Source: Lasiosphaeris hirsuta
Lineage: Eukaryota > Ascomycota > Sordariomycetes > Sordariales > Lasiosphaeriaceae
Direction: 5' to 3'
Assembly: GCA_030549175.1 (NCBI GenBank)
Contig: JAUKUA010000007.1
Location: forward strand, 1,674,001 to 1,738,000
DNA: 64,000 bases
The notes beneath the pieces are model-generated. The model made no database searches. It was not told the DNA's origin and was given only the letters and a program-made list of their open reading frames with translations. The translations under genes and the position numbers were made by a program. How positions within the stretch are numbered: the first letter of the stretch is position 1; every line of letters begins with the position of its first letter. Positions 23,454 to 36,888 of this stretch are shown in pieces.

Positions 23454-24635
23454 TTAACCAAAAACATTCAAAAAACCCCAGATTCCAAGCCCGCTCAGGG
23501 TAGGTATTGTCAGGTTGTCGTCCCATCCGAAAACGTCAGCAACCTCACTAGTTGCGGCTACCAGTCCCGACCACAGGCTCATGACCGCGAGAGCAACCCC
23601 TCCAGAGATAGTGGCTTGAGCCTGTGTCAGCCCTACGGCTTCTGCCAGGCTCGCGGGGAGGTGGAGAGAGCCCTGAAACATGAAAGCCTCGTCGCCTGGG
23701 TATGGGCCCATTGTAGGAACTAACCATCCCCAAAACCACGCGGCTGTGCCAACGCCCACCAGGAACGCAGCAAGAGAACCGGCGAGGGACTTGCCCCGCC
23801 GGATGCGGGGTGTATAGCGTCCATATAGTCTTCCGAATGTGCTTGCGGCTGTGTCGCACCAACTCAGGAGCAACGTACCAACGACACCGACATCCTTGGG
23901 GAAGAAGAACAAAACAATCCAGGCACCAAGCAGGTAAAATATGACGCCGTTGTAGCCGTTGAACTCGCTCTCACGCATCAAGGCCCCTAGGACTCTGACG
24001 TAAAATCGGTTGAACGGCGCGTAATGGTGGCGCAGAACGTCCACGGCGGCAATTGGGACCAAAGCTCCCATCAAATATGGGCATACCGACAAGGTTTGAG
24101 TTCCCGAGAGGTAAAGCCATACAACAAAGAAGCCGATGGACACGTGCAGGGCTTTCCTCGGCACTTCATGCTTGTGAACAAATGTCCGCCAGTGCCGGTG
24201 AATTGGTATCAGCCCCAGCGGACTCGGGCTTCGACTGAAATCCCTCCAGCTCCAGCCAGCAAATGTGATCGGGGCCGGCGGCGACAGATGTTCATTCTCC
24301 ACCTTTTCAGGCAGATAACCATTTGTCAACGGCGCAGATGTAATCTTTGCATGCCCATTTGCAGTTGTTGTCGGCTTCCTCGAAGTCAACCTGCCCAGCT
24401 TGCGTGTGTCTATCGGGCTCCGGCTCCTGGTCCGGGCCCTCCGGAGTTCAGGGCTTTCATCCTCATCGAGCTCCTCCTCCACAGGCTGGGGTGTAGCCAG
24501 TCGCTTCCTCGCGGCCGATCTGGTTACGGGCCCGAAATACGACTCCCGGGCTGCCGCATCGCTCTCGGACGGTGTCGGGCTTGGGGATATGACGCGCGGG
24601 GTAGCCGGGATGATAGGTTTCCCGCGAAGCGACAT
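23454..24635 (-). CDS. dgk1: CTP-dependent diacylglycerol kinase DGK1
   Basis: A single exon encodes 393 residues. The ATG at 24635 is the first in frame; the open frame extends further upstream but only from a GTG and is Ala/Ser-rich, so it is taken as leader. A disordered N-terminal half of about 180 residues, Ser/Arg-rich (LRRARTRSRSPIDTRKLG), precedes a multi-pass CTP-transferase domain. The conserved block HKHEVPRKALHVSIGFF carries the Arg-Lys pair and His. SWCDTAASTFGRLYGRYTP carries the Asp and Gly typical of the family, followed by RRGKSLAGSLAAF. Several hydrophobic helices place it in the ER/nuclear membrane. The enzyme uses CTP to make phosphatidate from diacylglycerol, opposing the PAH1 phosphatase. 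It is divergent from SPB4. A homopolymer lies just beyond the stop. Confidence 0.92.
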   Translation of the reverse strand: MSLRGKPIIPATPRVISPSPTPSESDAAARESYFGPVTRSAARKRLATPQPVEEELDEDESPELRRARTRSRSPIDTRKLGRLTSRKPTTTANGHAKITSAPLTNGYLPEKVENEHLSPPAPITFAGWSWRDFSRSPSPLGLIPIHRHWRTFVHKHEVPRKALHVSIGFFVVWLYLSGTQTLSVCPYLMGALVPIAAVDVLRHHYAPFNRFYVRVLGALMRESEFNGYNGVIFYLLGAWIVLFFFPKDVGVVGTLLLSWCDTAASTFGRLYGRYTPRIRRGKSLAGSLAAFLVGVGTAAWFWGWLVPTMGPYPGDEAFMFQGSLHLPASLAEAVGLTQAQATISGGVALAVMSLWSGLVAATSEVADVFGWDDNLTIPTLSGLGIWGFLNVFG

Positions 24636-25920
24636 GTTGAGGGCGAAGGGTGGAAGTGCAGGCAGCGCAATGACGCCGGAAAAGTAGCGTTGCAGGTCGT
24701 AGAAGCGCAGCGGCCAAAAGGAAGAATAGAGATATTTGTCTTTTCTAGACTGTCGTATTGTCGCCGTTGCGCGGGGGTTGGAGGTGGCGGCAGCAGCGGC
24801 AGAGGAAGATGTTTGTTTTGCTCGGAACAAGGCCGCTACTTGGGTGATCGGATCCAGCGTGATGGAAAGGAGTGCGGTGGAGTATAATGACTCCACCGCA
24901 TGGCTAGTAGGGAGTAGGGGGAGTGAAGGATCAGTGTCCTTGAAGGCCTTTTTGAGGGGAGCGATGGCGGCGGAGCTTGTGTGTGTGTATGAGTGTGCCT
25001 CAGCTGGCTGACATCAACACAGCGGCTTTTATTGGTGAGGCAGGACAGAGGCGGCGGCGGATCGACGCGGTTATGCAGTCGAGGGCGTGGTGTGGCCGGT
25101 GGGCAGGCAGGTGGACAGTTGGATAGTTGGGTGGGTGGGTGTTGCTAGCAGGAAAACGACAGCGAAGAAATTTCGGCTGCTGCGGGATGGGCGACTCGGC
25201 GAGAGGCAGTGCGCAAACGATGATTGCATCCTCCCCACTGCTTGGAAGCATGTGACATTGAGGGAGCCTGTGATCCTGCTTGAAACATATTCTAGCAGGT
25301 CTTTCTTCGACTCGACAGTGCTGCTATTTACCGTCACCAACATATCTCATAGTGTTGCCTTCCAGCTGCTATTTGCTCATTGTTTTCAATATTAGAGTCT
25401 ATAATATTAGACGAGGTATTCCATGGCCAGTGTTGGACTCGGAAAGGGTTAGACGACCAACTTTAGGCCTTGCGCCTGGTGCCCGACCGGGCTGACTGAC
25501 TGATATCACCCAGCCCGGTCCCCAGGTCGCACAAAACAAGGGCACAAAAAAAAAAGTCTTGAAAGAAGCCGCTGCACAGTGTACACTATGATGATGACCT
25601 CGTGTTTGAAGTCAAAATGGAATCTGCGCAAATCCAATGGCACCTCTCACAATAGAACTGACCTGATCAAGTTGCGCAATGTGATTCCAGTGACGCCAAG
25701 ATCGACTCCGCAAGTCTCCACTTCTTGATCTTCGGGTGACGATTAGCTAAGTGGCGTACCACAAATTTATTGGCAGGCTCTTATCGGTTGGTCTTATCGA
25801 TAAGAAGATAAGATAATGAGATGGTCGGATCGGCTTTTCTTGACAGACCATTGATCGTCTCCTCCAGGTCACCCCGATATCGAGAGTTTCACTGGAGCTC
25901 AAACCCCCTCCACCTTAAAG
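24636..25920. promoter_or_regulatory. Divergent intergenic region between DGK1 and SPB4
   Basis: These 1.3 kb hold both promoters. The SPB4 side carries a cluster of CTTATCG/GATAAG elements (listed separately). Nothing else was recognised. Confidence 0.55.
25780..25817. promoter_or_regulatory. GATAAG/CTTATCG cluster in the SPB4 promoter
   Basis: CTTATCG occurs at 25780-25786, the palindrome CTTATCGATAAG at 25793-25804, and GATAAG at 25807-25812 with GATAAT overlapping it. The cluster lies about 105-140 nt before the SPB4 ATG. GATA-type factors bind WGATAR; the form with a preceding C is also close to the PAC motif of ribosome-biogenesis genes. The function is inferred. Confidence 0.5.
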
Positions 25921-27943
25921 ATGGCACCAGAACAACCACTACCGCGCATTAGGAAGGCCCCGAAATCATGGGACGCTCTTACGCCCAGTCTCGCGCAATG
26001 GGTCCTCGACTATCTTTCGTCAATGGGCTTCGCACATCCCACCCCTGTGCAGAAGTCTTGCCTTGAGATCTTCAGGGGAAACAAGGATGTTGTCGTCGAA
26101 GCTGTCACCGGCAGTGGGAAAACTCTGGCTTTCCTGCTTCCTGTGGTTGAGGTATGAGCTCACCCTTCTACAATACATTGTCGTTCAACATTGCTGACCC
26201 CCCCACCAGAAACTCTTGCGAGGTGACGAGCCTGCGAAGCGGCACAATGTCCAAGGCATTATCATATCACCCACACGCGAACTGGCGACCCAGACTTACA
26301 ACGTTCTTCTCGCCCTGATCAAGTTCCATGCCCGGTCTGCCGAGCTGCTGCAATTCGCAAAGAGCGACGAGAAGCGGCCGACGACAACCGAGCCCGTCAT
26401 CGTTCCACAACTCTTGGTCGGAGGCACAACGAAAGCGGCAGAGGACCTAAGCACGTTCCTCAGGCTGTCACCAAACATCCTTATAGCCACTCCGGGACGT
26501 CTCGCGGAGCTCCTTTCCAGCCAATATGTTAAGGCACCTTCATCCAGCTTCGAGGTCCTCATCATGGATGAGGCAGACCGACTGTTAGATCTAGGCTTTT
26601 CCCAGGAAATCACACGGATTCTTGGGTATCTGCCAAAACAACGCCGGACAGGTTTGTTCAGCGCCTCGTTGAGTGAAGCTGTAGAACGGCTCATCACGGT
26701 TGGATTATTATATCCGCATAAGATTACTGTGCGGGTGAAGAGTTTGAAGGACGGCGGCATTATCCAGGAGAGGAAAACGCCCATGTCGCTACAGATGTCA
26801 TACATAATAGCGCCGGCAAGCAAGAAAATGCCGGCCCTGTCCCAGCTGCTAGAGAAGCTTGAACCGCGACCGCAACGCTCGATTATCTTCTTCTCGACCT
26901 GTATGGCCGTCAAATATTTCACTCGCGTGCTGCAAAGTATCCTTCCCCCTGGATTCGCCATCATGTCCCTACACGGAAAGCTGGAACCCCAAGTCCGAGA
27001 GAAGAACTTCGAGCGCTTCGTGAACGCCACCTCCCCTTCCATCCTTTTAACAACTGATATCGCCGCACGTGGTCTCGACATCCCCCAGGTCGACCTCGTG
27101 GTCCAATACGACCCCCCGACCGACACAAAAGTCTTCATCCACCGCTGTGGACGTGCGGGACGCGCTGGCCGCCGCGGTCTAGCTGTCGTCATGCTGAACC
27201 CTGGTCGCGAGGAAGGCTATGTACAGCTTCTTGACGTCCGACAGACGCCCATCTCACCCCTTGTCCGCCCACCGATTGACGTCTCCGACGAAGAAGCCGA
27301 ACAAGCGGCTGCCAAATTCCGCGCGCAGGCCCAGGCAGACCGGGAGATCTTCCAGCTCGCGCAGCGCGCCTTTGTTAGCTGGGCGCGCAGCTACATCGAG
27401 CACCAGGCGAGCTCCATCTTCCGCGTCGCCGATCTTGACTGGCTCGACCTCGGCAAGGGATGGGGTCTCCTCGAGCTGCCTAAGATGCCCGAGCTCAAGG
27501 GTCGCTCCATTGATCGCTCGCTCGGGCTCGGCATCGACACTGAGGCGGTCCCGTTCCGCGACAATTTGCGCGAGGAGAAGCGCCAGGAAGAGTTAGCCCA
27601 GTGGAAGGCTGAAAAGGCCAGACGCGGCGCACCCGCGTCGGCTACCGCTGGTACTGCTGCTGCGGCTACGGATGAAGTTGGCAGGGAGGCTGCTGCAATC
27701 ACGGCGGCCGCATTAAAGCGTAAGAAGAACGCGGCGTGGAGCGGCAAGCTGGAGCAGGAGGATACCAAGGTGGCGCGGCGGGAGAAGAAGAGGCGGAAGC
27801 GTGAGGCGGAGCGGTCCAGCACGATGACAGAGAAGGAGAAGGAGGAACAGAAGAAGCTCGAGGAGATGATCAGCCAGGTGCGGAAGCGAAACGCAGCCAA
27901 GGCGCTCGAGGATAGTGATGAAGAGTTTGAGGGCTTTGGTTAA
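25921..27943 (+). CDS. spb4: ATP-dependent rRNA helicase SPB4
   Basis: Two exons (25921-26151 and 26210-27943; 58 nt intron, GTATGA donor, CCAG acceptor) encode 654 residues. The DEAD-box motifs appear in order: Q-motif region [20 protein letters not shown], motif I GSGKT, Ia PTRELATQ, Ib [46 protein letters not shown]. The region after the core, with [20 protein letters not shown] and [16 protein letters not shown] sequence (here [14 protein letters not shown]), is the SPB4 C-terminal extension, which ends in a Lys/Arg/Glu coiled tail. SPB4 acts in the nucleolus on pre-60S particles during 27S/25S rRNA maturation. Motif III is SAS rather than the usual SAT. The gene converges on the stomatin gene. 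Confidence 0.95.
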
Positions 27944-28609
27944 GTAGCGATATTGATACCCTATACTCCCGTAGGCCTGCCTACGTGGACTGTAACTTTG
28001 ATATGCTCGATTGCAAAACAGACTTGGGAACAAGCGTGAAAATACAATGCGTTTCAGCTCATCTACCTCAGCCAATGACCCTCCAAAGGGCCAGTCGCCC
28101 AAATACTACATACAAGAACAAGCGAATGTGGTATCAAAAAAACAAGTTAAAGCAAACAAGGGTATACCCAATATTACCGTCCGTCCAAAATAAAGGGGTA
28201 TCCGATATGAAAGAAGGCACCTAAAACCTCGGGTGTTTTCGTTCGTCAACCATCCGCCCCATTCACTCCCTACCTGCCCTCGTCCTATTAATCGTTCCAC
28301 CGAGGGCATGGTATTCCTAGCAGTCATTACTGTACAATATTGGTTTTGTCGATTATCGCATTAATACAAAGCGTGACTTTGCGAGTATCCCTTTATAATC
28401 CGATGCTCTTGGTAAGAAACATGTGCCGAAGAACCAAACCTAGAGGCGCAAGATCCAAGTTGCAGTGTGATTTTTTTCTTCTTCAGAGCGAGTGGCCTGT
28501 TTGAACCAATGGTTTGATCCAAGAGTCAGCACAACTGGCTTATTCTTTGCGTCGTTTTCGAGCTCTTTTCTCTTTCTGGAAAGGAAAGGAAAGTTGATGA
28601 TTGAACATC
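27944..28609. other. Convergent 3' intergenic region
   Basis: These 0.67 kb between the SPB4 and stomatin stops are A/T-rich in places and consistent with two 3' UTRs. Nothing else was recognised. Confidence 0.5.
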
Positions 28610-29791
28610 TTAGATGTTCTCAATCACTCGGGCATTGATGGCTTGATGAAAACCGTCGTCCTGACCTCCAAAGTCACTGAATTTGGTGCTGTTCTTATGG
28701 TGCCCCTCTTCGAACGCGCCCGCCTTGTCGAGCGATGCGCCGAACGCCTCTGCGTTCGGCATCGTCGAGCTAGCGCCGGGAAGGAAGATGACCTTGCTGT
28801 TGGCGCTCTTGGCCATAGCTTGCATGGCCTCGAGGTACCGGATCTGCATGGCGGGGGCTGACGATAGAATGTCGGCAGCCTGGCGCATCAGCTTGGCAGC
28901 TTCGACCTAGTTTGGGGGTTAGCATCACACATCTCGAGTACCAACAGTCGACATCACATACCTCAGCCTTGGCGGCAATAATCTTGCTCTCTCCGATACG
29001 CTTGCTCTGCGCCGCCATGGAGAGCGACTCCTGCAGCTCCTGGCTAAAGATGATGTCCTTGATAAGCATCGACTCGACCTGCACACCCCAGCCCGCCGCG
29101 ACATCCTCGATGATCTCGCCGATGCTTTGGGCAATCTCCTCGCGGCGCTCAATAACATCCTGCAACACACGGGCACCAACAACGTGGCGAAGCGTGGTCT
29201 GAGTTCGCTCAACGAGCGCCTGCTTCACGTTGGAGATGCCAAAGGCGGCCTTGTGAGGCGAGACAATGTGATAGTAGATGACCGAGGTGAGGTTGACGCT
29301 GACGTTATCCTTGGTCATGCATGTCTGCTGAGGGACCTCCACAATCTGGATCTTGACGTCGACCTGGATCAGGTTTTCGCTGAGGGGGTTGATCTTGACG
29401 AGGCCGGGGTCGACGGCCTTGTAAAACTTGCCGAACTTGGTGACGAGACCGACATTTCCTTGGCCGACTTTCTTGTAGGGGTTGGGGCAGCAGATGCAGC
29501 AGGGGAAAGCTCCAGCTGTACCGATGACTGCGCCGAGGGTATTGACTATTCAGTAGCAGTCGCCGAGGTCAGCATGGGCGGCTTGACGGATAAGAGTTGA
29601 AGAGGTGACAACATACTCATGCTTCCATACCAGCCCTTAGGACCCGCATCATCGCCGACAATGCTGGCGTAGCTCTTCTGGAGATCCTCTGGCTTAGGAG
29701 GCTCGACAACCATGGCAACCTGGGGGCGGAACCCAACCCCGTTGGCGGCAGTGTCGACCGTCTTGCCCTTAGGTGATTCGTGATCGCTCAT
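28610..29791 (-). CDS. Stomatin-family SPFH membrane protein
   Basis: Three exons (29791-29617, 29545-28962, 28906-28610) join in frame to 351 residues. After a 50-residue N-terminal tail comes a short hydrophobic hairpin containing GAFPCCICCPNPYKKV, whose Cys cluster is typical of palmitoylated fungal stomatins. The SPFH domain follows (VGQGNVGLVTKFGKFYKAVD, LTSVIYYHI, RTQTTLRHVVGARVLQDVIE), then the coiled coil SMAAQSKRIGESKIIAAKAEVEAAKL. The C-terminus ends with the assembly region NSKVIFLPGA. Such proteins form oligomeric scaffolds on the cytosolic face of membranes and modulate channels and lipid domains. A mitochondrial SLP2-like role is less likely because no presequence is seen. Intron sizes are 71 and 55 nt. 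Confidence 0.93.
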
Positions 29792-32320
29792 TGTGGATTC
29801 TGTCGATACTACGAGTTGGGTCGCGGGTCGATTGGGATGATCTACTGGTAGACAATGCGAGTGGACGATGATGGGGGGCAAGTTGAAATCCGGGTGAAAC
29901 GAGATAATCGGTAGCCTGATAGCAGAAGGGATGGCGGCTGATTTATATGTTTCGGCAACTCGTGGGTGTGTGAAAGGATTCTCAGATATTCCCTTGCTCC
30001 ATGCTATTTAGTACCTGCTTATTTACGTCTATTGCTTAGGTACCTCTTTGGCAGACCAAAGAGGCGACCACGTGTGGTTTGGGTTAAGTTACTTGGGCCC
30101 AAGCTCCTCCCAACCTAACAAGAGGGGGGAAGGCACAGGGCGTCTCAAGGGGGCCCTTGGCATGCGTTGCGGGGCATTCTCCCCATCCATCGTGCCATAT
30201 CTTCAACTTCCAAGGCTGATTCTGAGCACTAGCACAGAGCTGCAAATACGGCAAATACGGATCACTGCAGCCACTGATCTCATGAGCACATTATATCCGA
30301 CGTGAAGTATATTCATGGATCTGCGAATCGTACCGGCCGTACGCCCTTTTCCAGCCAAGTATCATGACAAGATCACGCGAATACCACAGGAACGACTGGG
30401 CAACGCCCCGTCCATCCTTGCAAACCATTGACCTTTTTGAGATCTCACACAAGCGAGCAAGGCTTGTCAAATCCTCCACCTCGACTGCGATCTAGGCGCC
30501 TCGACTCGCACTCAATGCTGCCTCGCGCCTCGGTAACAGCGCAGTTTATTGGTCACCGATTGACAGCGGCAGGAGCATCGTCATTGGAGACGCTCGTGAT
30601 CATTCCAACCCGCCTCGGTCAAGACTCGCCACCCGCGACACCTGGGATGGCTTCCGACAGTTGCGACAAGTGCGGGGGTGTATGGGTGGTGTGAACACCC
30701 TGTTACACAGCATGCTCAACCGTAACTCGAAAGCAGTGTTTCCTGCACCGACAGCTCGAGCAATTGACCCGTGTTTTGCGTTTTGGCTATAGCTCACCTA
30801 GTCACCTAGTGTATTCCTTAGGGTTGCAGCGTTTCCACTAATCTCCGGTGCCCAGCGCAACCTTTTGCCTCCCTAATCGACTCCATTGAGCATTGAGCCC
30901 CAATGAAGCAAATGGCCAATCCTAAGATTAGCGGTTCCGGAGCTTCGAGAAGCAGCCCCGATACAACAGTCGGGGCAATGATGAGACCCTTGCAGGTCCG
31001 GTTTATTGCCTTGCAAAGCTGCCTTGTGATTGTCACACAGCCACAATTCCAAGCCAATTCCGCGCACCGATAACTCCCGCTAAGCACACCCAATCCGTAC
31101 GTCTTCCCCGGATTTGCTACCGACGGCAGAGCGGCTCAATAATTGCTCGCCCTTGGAACTAAACAGCGGCTCCCGGTTCAAACGGCACCGGTGGCTTTTG
31201 ACGGACAAAGCCTGTGTGAACATCGGTCTGAATTACACGCACACAACCACTTTTCACTACGGAGGGTGGCAGGTCACGAGTTCATAAGCTGGCTTCATGA
31301 ATCAATCGTCTGCATGGAACATTTCCAGAATCCTTCTTCGTTTGATCCGCCTCATATTACAGCCTCAGGGTGGCTTGTTTCGGCAAAGTCGACGTATTGG
31401 CTACAATTCCGGAACGACAATGATCCAGAACCCAGCCATCGGAATGGAAGGTGAAGTGTTAGGCAGACTCTAGGCTCGTCATTACATAAGCCCTATCCAA
31501 TATCGAGTAGGAAAATGCCGGGTCTCTTTGGGCCAGTACAGACTGAATCGCCCCCAACCCTCCGCGCCGCGGAAAGAACATCATATCGTGTAGCAAAAGT
31601 TCCGCACATTAGATGGTTGAGCCATATTTGAGTTCATCAGGGTCAGTTGTTCTGCGCCCTGCTCGTATGAACACTCGGCCTTTGCTTCGTTTACCCATTC
31701 CTATATCCAACGAATATATCCCCGGGCCTGCCTAATCAGTGTGTAACCGTTCCTGAGCGGGCGCCATTGGTTTTGGGCAGCATAGTATATCCTACATGAT
31801 CACGTCGATGGCGGCTCTGGCCCAAGCCGGCATACCAGACCTTGGCGCTCATTTCAGGTTGGTTCATATATGCCATTTGGCAATACGGACCATCCCCCTC
31901 ATTGCACTGCCACATCGAGTTCTTGGGTCTGATATCACTGGGCTTTCTTGTAGGCACTTTGTATAGGCGGCTTGATTGTTTATCGCGTCAATCATAGCGG
32001 TTCATTAGAACAAATGTCTATTCAGCACCGCCGGATGTCACATACAGTTGCAAAATACACCTTCCTCTTTCGGGATTGACTTCTCTAGCCGAAGGAAGCG
32101 ATACCGCGGGCCTGTTGATGGCAAAAAAAATATCGCATTGCCCGCCGTCCGTAGCCGTAGCTTTGATGCCGAGTTGGTGTCACACGTATCCCTGAAACTC
32201 ACATCAACCGTGCGTCTCAAGTCGGGCATCGAAAGAGCCTGGCCTACTGATCTTACCATTGACTCGGACAGATACTGCTAGGCAGTCCCGAGTCCATGTC
32301 TGGAGAGACATGCGACCCTC
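29792..32320. other. Spacer of 2.5 kb
   Basis: No gene with family resemblance was found. Short frames at 30818-31093 and 31143-31454 lack a coherent protein pattern. The sequence is more A/T-rich than the flanking genes. No transposase or tRNA was recognised. Confidence 0.5.
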
Positions 32321-34275
<1,955 letters not shown>

Positions 34276-35721
34276 GGTGGCTGCGGAGCGCTGTTCTTGC
34301 AGATATCTATCCTCCAACAGCGCTCATTCTATCATGAGAACCACGCAACAGAAAGGCCCAGGAAAAATGACATGAAACAATATGACGAAATGCAACAGCT
34401 AAAATGCCAAAAAGAAAGCGATGTCAGGAAACAACTAGAAGTCAAATTCAACGTTCCAAGCCCCCTGCGCCCCGGTTTTTCAAGATCTGGCTTCCGAATT
34501 CCTGGCGCAGCCCCTCCACTCTGGAGTCCTGTCCTTTTCCGGGATTGGGGATGGGGGAGATGCAACACACGCAAGAAGGGACCCACGGGACCCTAGTTTT
34601 CTCACGAAATGTTTCGGCTAGGAAGCAGGCGATTGGCTGCCATGATAATGAGGACCCGCGCTGTCAGGGCCAACGGGGGGTTCCCGCTGCAGCGCCCGGG
34701 ATGGGAACTGGGCTAACCCCAGTTCAGGGGCGGCTGAGCGGCTCAGTGGTGCAGACTGGGGTGCAGACGCCAACGGAGACTTTCACGACTTTCTGACAAC
34801 GGCCTGATTTGTTCATCGGCTTCTGATGCTGAGGTTGGCACTTGTGAACAATCATGAGGTCAGATTTGTGTGATTCAAATGTGAGATAAGATTTTCTTAG
34901 GTGTTCTTCTTGTTCTTTTCATGACGTGTGCGATACAGAAAACGAGTTGATGAACCATCGCACAGGGATTACTGATTGCTCCATACCTACCCAACTACCT
35001 TACAGGGGCATCATCGCGAAGCATGCAACATCCACAACGACCCGTTTTATACCCCTCGCGGCCAATATATCTGCAAGAAGTTGTTGAGGCGTGACTATTA
35101 TATGATACGTTACGTATTTGCAACAACGCCCTCTCATTACGCTGAGTATGGTACCCTAGCTTGCCCAATCTTCTCAAAGACTGAGTTGAGTTGGGAATAG
35201 AGGCAAAAAGAGCCCAAAAAAAAAAAACCATACAACACTCGGGATTCACTGGTCGTCAGCGGACCAACTACTAGTCTGGCGGTCACTGGCTTATCTATGG
35301 GAGAGCGGACGGAATCCCGAGTTTTCCAGTACCTCTGGTCGATGTGACAGTTGAGGCAGACTAGGTGAAGTAGCCAACCCTAATCGCAACCCGATCGAGA
35401 TAGGTGAGGGTACAGGTTGCGTTCTTAGTCTCCTCTTCTGTTGGTCCATTCGATCAATCGCAGAGCATGTAGCAGCTAAGGTACTTGGTTTTTTTTAACA
35501 AGCTGAATCTCCTAGTCAAGTTGCTGAGACATCGAACAGCCGGGAAGCCCCATCATGCTATCTGTCGGGGCAGACTATCTCAAAAGCATTTTAAATTCCT
35601 AGGCAAGAAGCCAACCTTTGGCAATGCAATATTCTTTTGCTCTACCCTCCTTTGCATGTTCTTCTTCGACACATTGTACCACGACTAGGCATGCCGACCG
35701 TCAATCTCCTCTTCCGCCTTC
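34276..35721. other. Spacer of 1.4 kb
   Basis: This is the upstream region of the GH47 gene and the downstream region of the coiled-coil hypothetical. Nothing recognisable was seen. Confidence 0.5.
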
Positions 35722-36888
35722 CTAAAGCCCCTTGATCTCGGCATCTACCTTGTTCTTTCCCTCAATCCTCTCTTCTCCTGTCGTTGACCCATCATTATTC
35801 TCCGCAGTCGACTTCCTAACCTGGTACGACTTGTCAAGGGGATCAACCTCACTGCCGTCATCGTTCTTGACATTCGGCGGTATCCACTTTGTCTCACTCG
35901 ATGCCTTAGACGATGGCGCCTTGAAAAAGACTCGTCCGCCGGAAGGAGGACGCGAAAAGTTAGAGGCCGAACCCACATCACCGCTAAAAGGACCTTTGAC
36001 CTCCTGACGCTCCAAAGAGACGCGGAAATCATTGTCCTTCGTCTGCCGGTGCCGATCCAACATCAGCACATGCACCGCCTGCTCGAGCCTATCAACCCTC
36101 CGCAACAGCCGTTCGAGTTCGCTCGGGGTGTTACTCGGCTGGCCCGCCCGCGCAGTCGCGGAATCCTCCACGGCGGCCATCACGAAGGCCAGGTGCTCCC
36201 CCATTTGGCCCGCCACGCCCCGGATCTCATTCACCCTGACGCGCATCTGGGCGAACGCACCGTTAAGGCGGGCGAGCTCTCTGCGCGCGTCCGCGAGCTC
36301 CTGGAAGATCCCACCGGCATTCGGCGGGGCCGGCGCCGGTGTGGACGAGTTCCAGACGGGGCCGGCGGAGAAGGACGGGGCGAGGGTGGGAGGGGTGTGG
36401 ATGGGGTAGGACTGGTACGGGGGGGTCGGCCACGCCGGGGCGCTGGGCTTGGGGGGTGGGAGGTGGACTGGCGGGGGTGCGCGCGACTGCGGGTGGCTCC
36501 AGATGCGGTCGGTATTTTGTGCGCTGCTGAATTCGGCTGAGCCGAGCTGAGCGACCCAGGGCATTGGGTCGCCGAGCGAGCCTCGGCCCAGGCGCCCGGT
36601 GTATCGGGGAGAACGGACTATCCGATTATCGCGCCCCGGAGGCAGAGGGGCAGGGAGGCTGGAATTGCTCTGGGTAGATGTGTGTTGCGCCCCTGGCTGG
36701 CCGTGCCATCTCTGGGGGGCGGTATCAGTGACTGCTGCTCTCGTTTCCAATTCTGAAATAGGGGGTCGCCACCGTCTGGGCCCCGGGGAGCTAGATGTAC
36801 TGACGGGTGGGAGCTGCCTGGCGTTATTGTCGTCCTCGCTATTCGTGTGCTTGGCTTCGGTTCTCTGGTCCCGGGTCATCCAGTCCAT
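35722..36888 (-). CDS. Hypothetical Pro-rich protein with central coiled coil
   Basis: A single-exon frame of 388 residues starts with ATG. Residues 1-190 are Pro/Ser/Gln-rich and disordered. A helical stretch follows from about residue 198: ELADARRELARLNGAFAQMR, then GQMGEHLAFVMAAVEDSA and SELERLLRRVDRLEQAVHVL, which has heptad spacing typical of a coiled coil. The tail is charged and low in complexity (EKIDPLDKSYQV-like region, GEERIEGKNKVDAEI). I recognise no family. The coherent coiled coil and the length in this frame argue for a real gene, but no conservation can be shown here. The neighbouring genes on the same strand (GH47, pirin) give no functional clue. Confidence 0.6.
   Translation of the reverse strand: MDWMTRDQRTEAKHTNSEDDNNARQLPPVSTSSSPGPRRWRPPISELETRAAVTDTAPQRWHGQPGAQHTSTQSNSSLPAPLPPGRDNRIVRSPRYTGRLGRGSLGDPMPWVAQLGSAEFSSAQNTDRIWSHPQSRAPPPVHLPPPKPSAPAWPTPPYQSYPIHTPPTLAPSFSAGPVWNSSTPAPAPPNAGGIFQELADARRELARLNGAFAQMRVRVNEIRGVAGQMGEHLAFVMAAVEDSATARAGQPSNTPSELERLLRRVDRLEQAVHVLMLDRHRQTKDNDFRVSLERQEVKGPFSGDVGSASNFSRPPSGGRVFFKAPSSKASSETKWIPPNVKNDDGSEVDPLDKSYQVRKSTAENNDGSTTGEERIEGKNKVDAEIKGL

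Noticed and set aside
24024..24887. Antisense frame of 287 codons over DGK1
   Set aside because: It is a shadow of the DGK1 frame with no own features.
26296..27192. Antisense frame of 298 codons within SPB4
   Set aside because: It is a shadow of the helicase core.
31141..31200. GGTTCAAAC resembling a B box
   Set aside because: Only three base pairs flank the loop and no acceptor stem is present.
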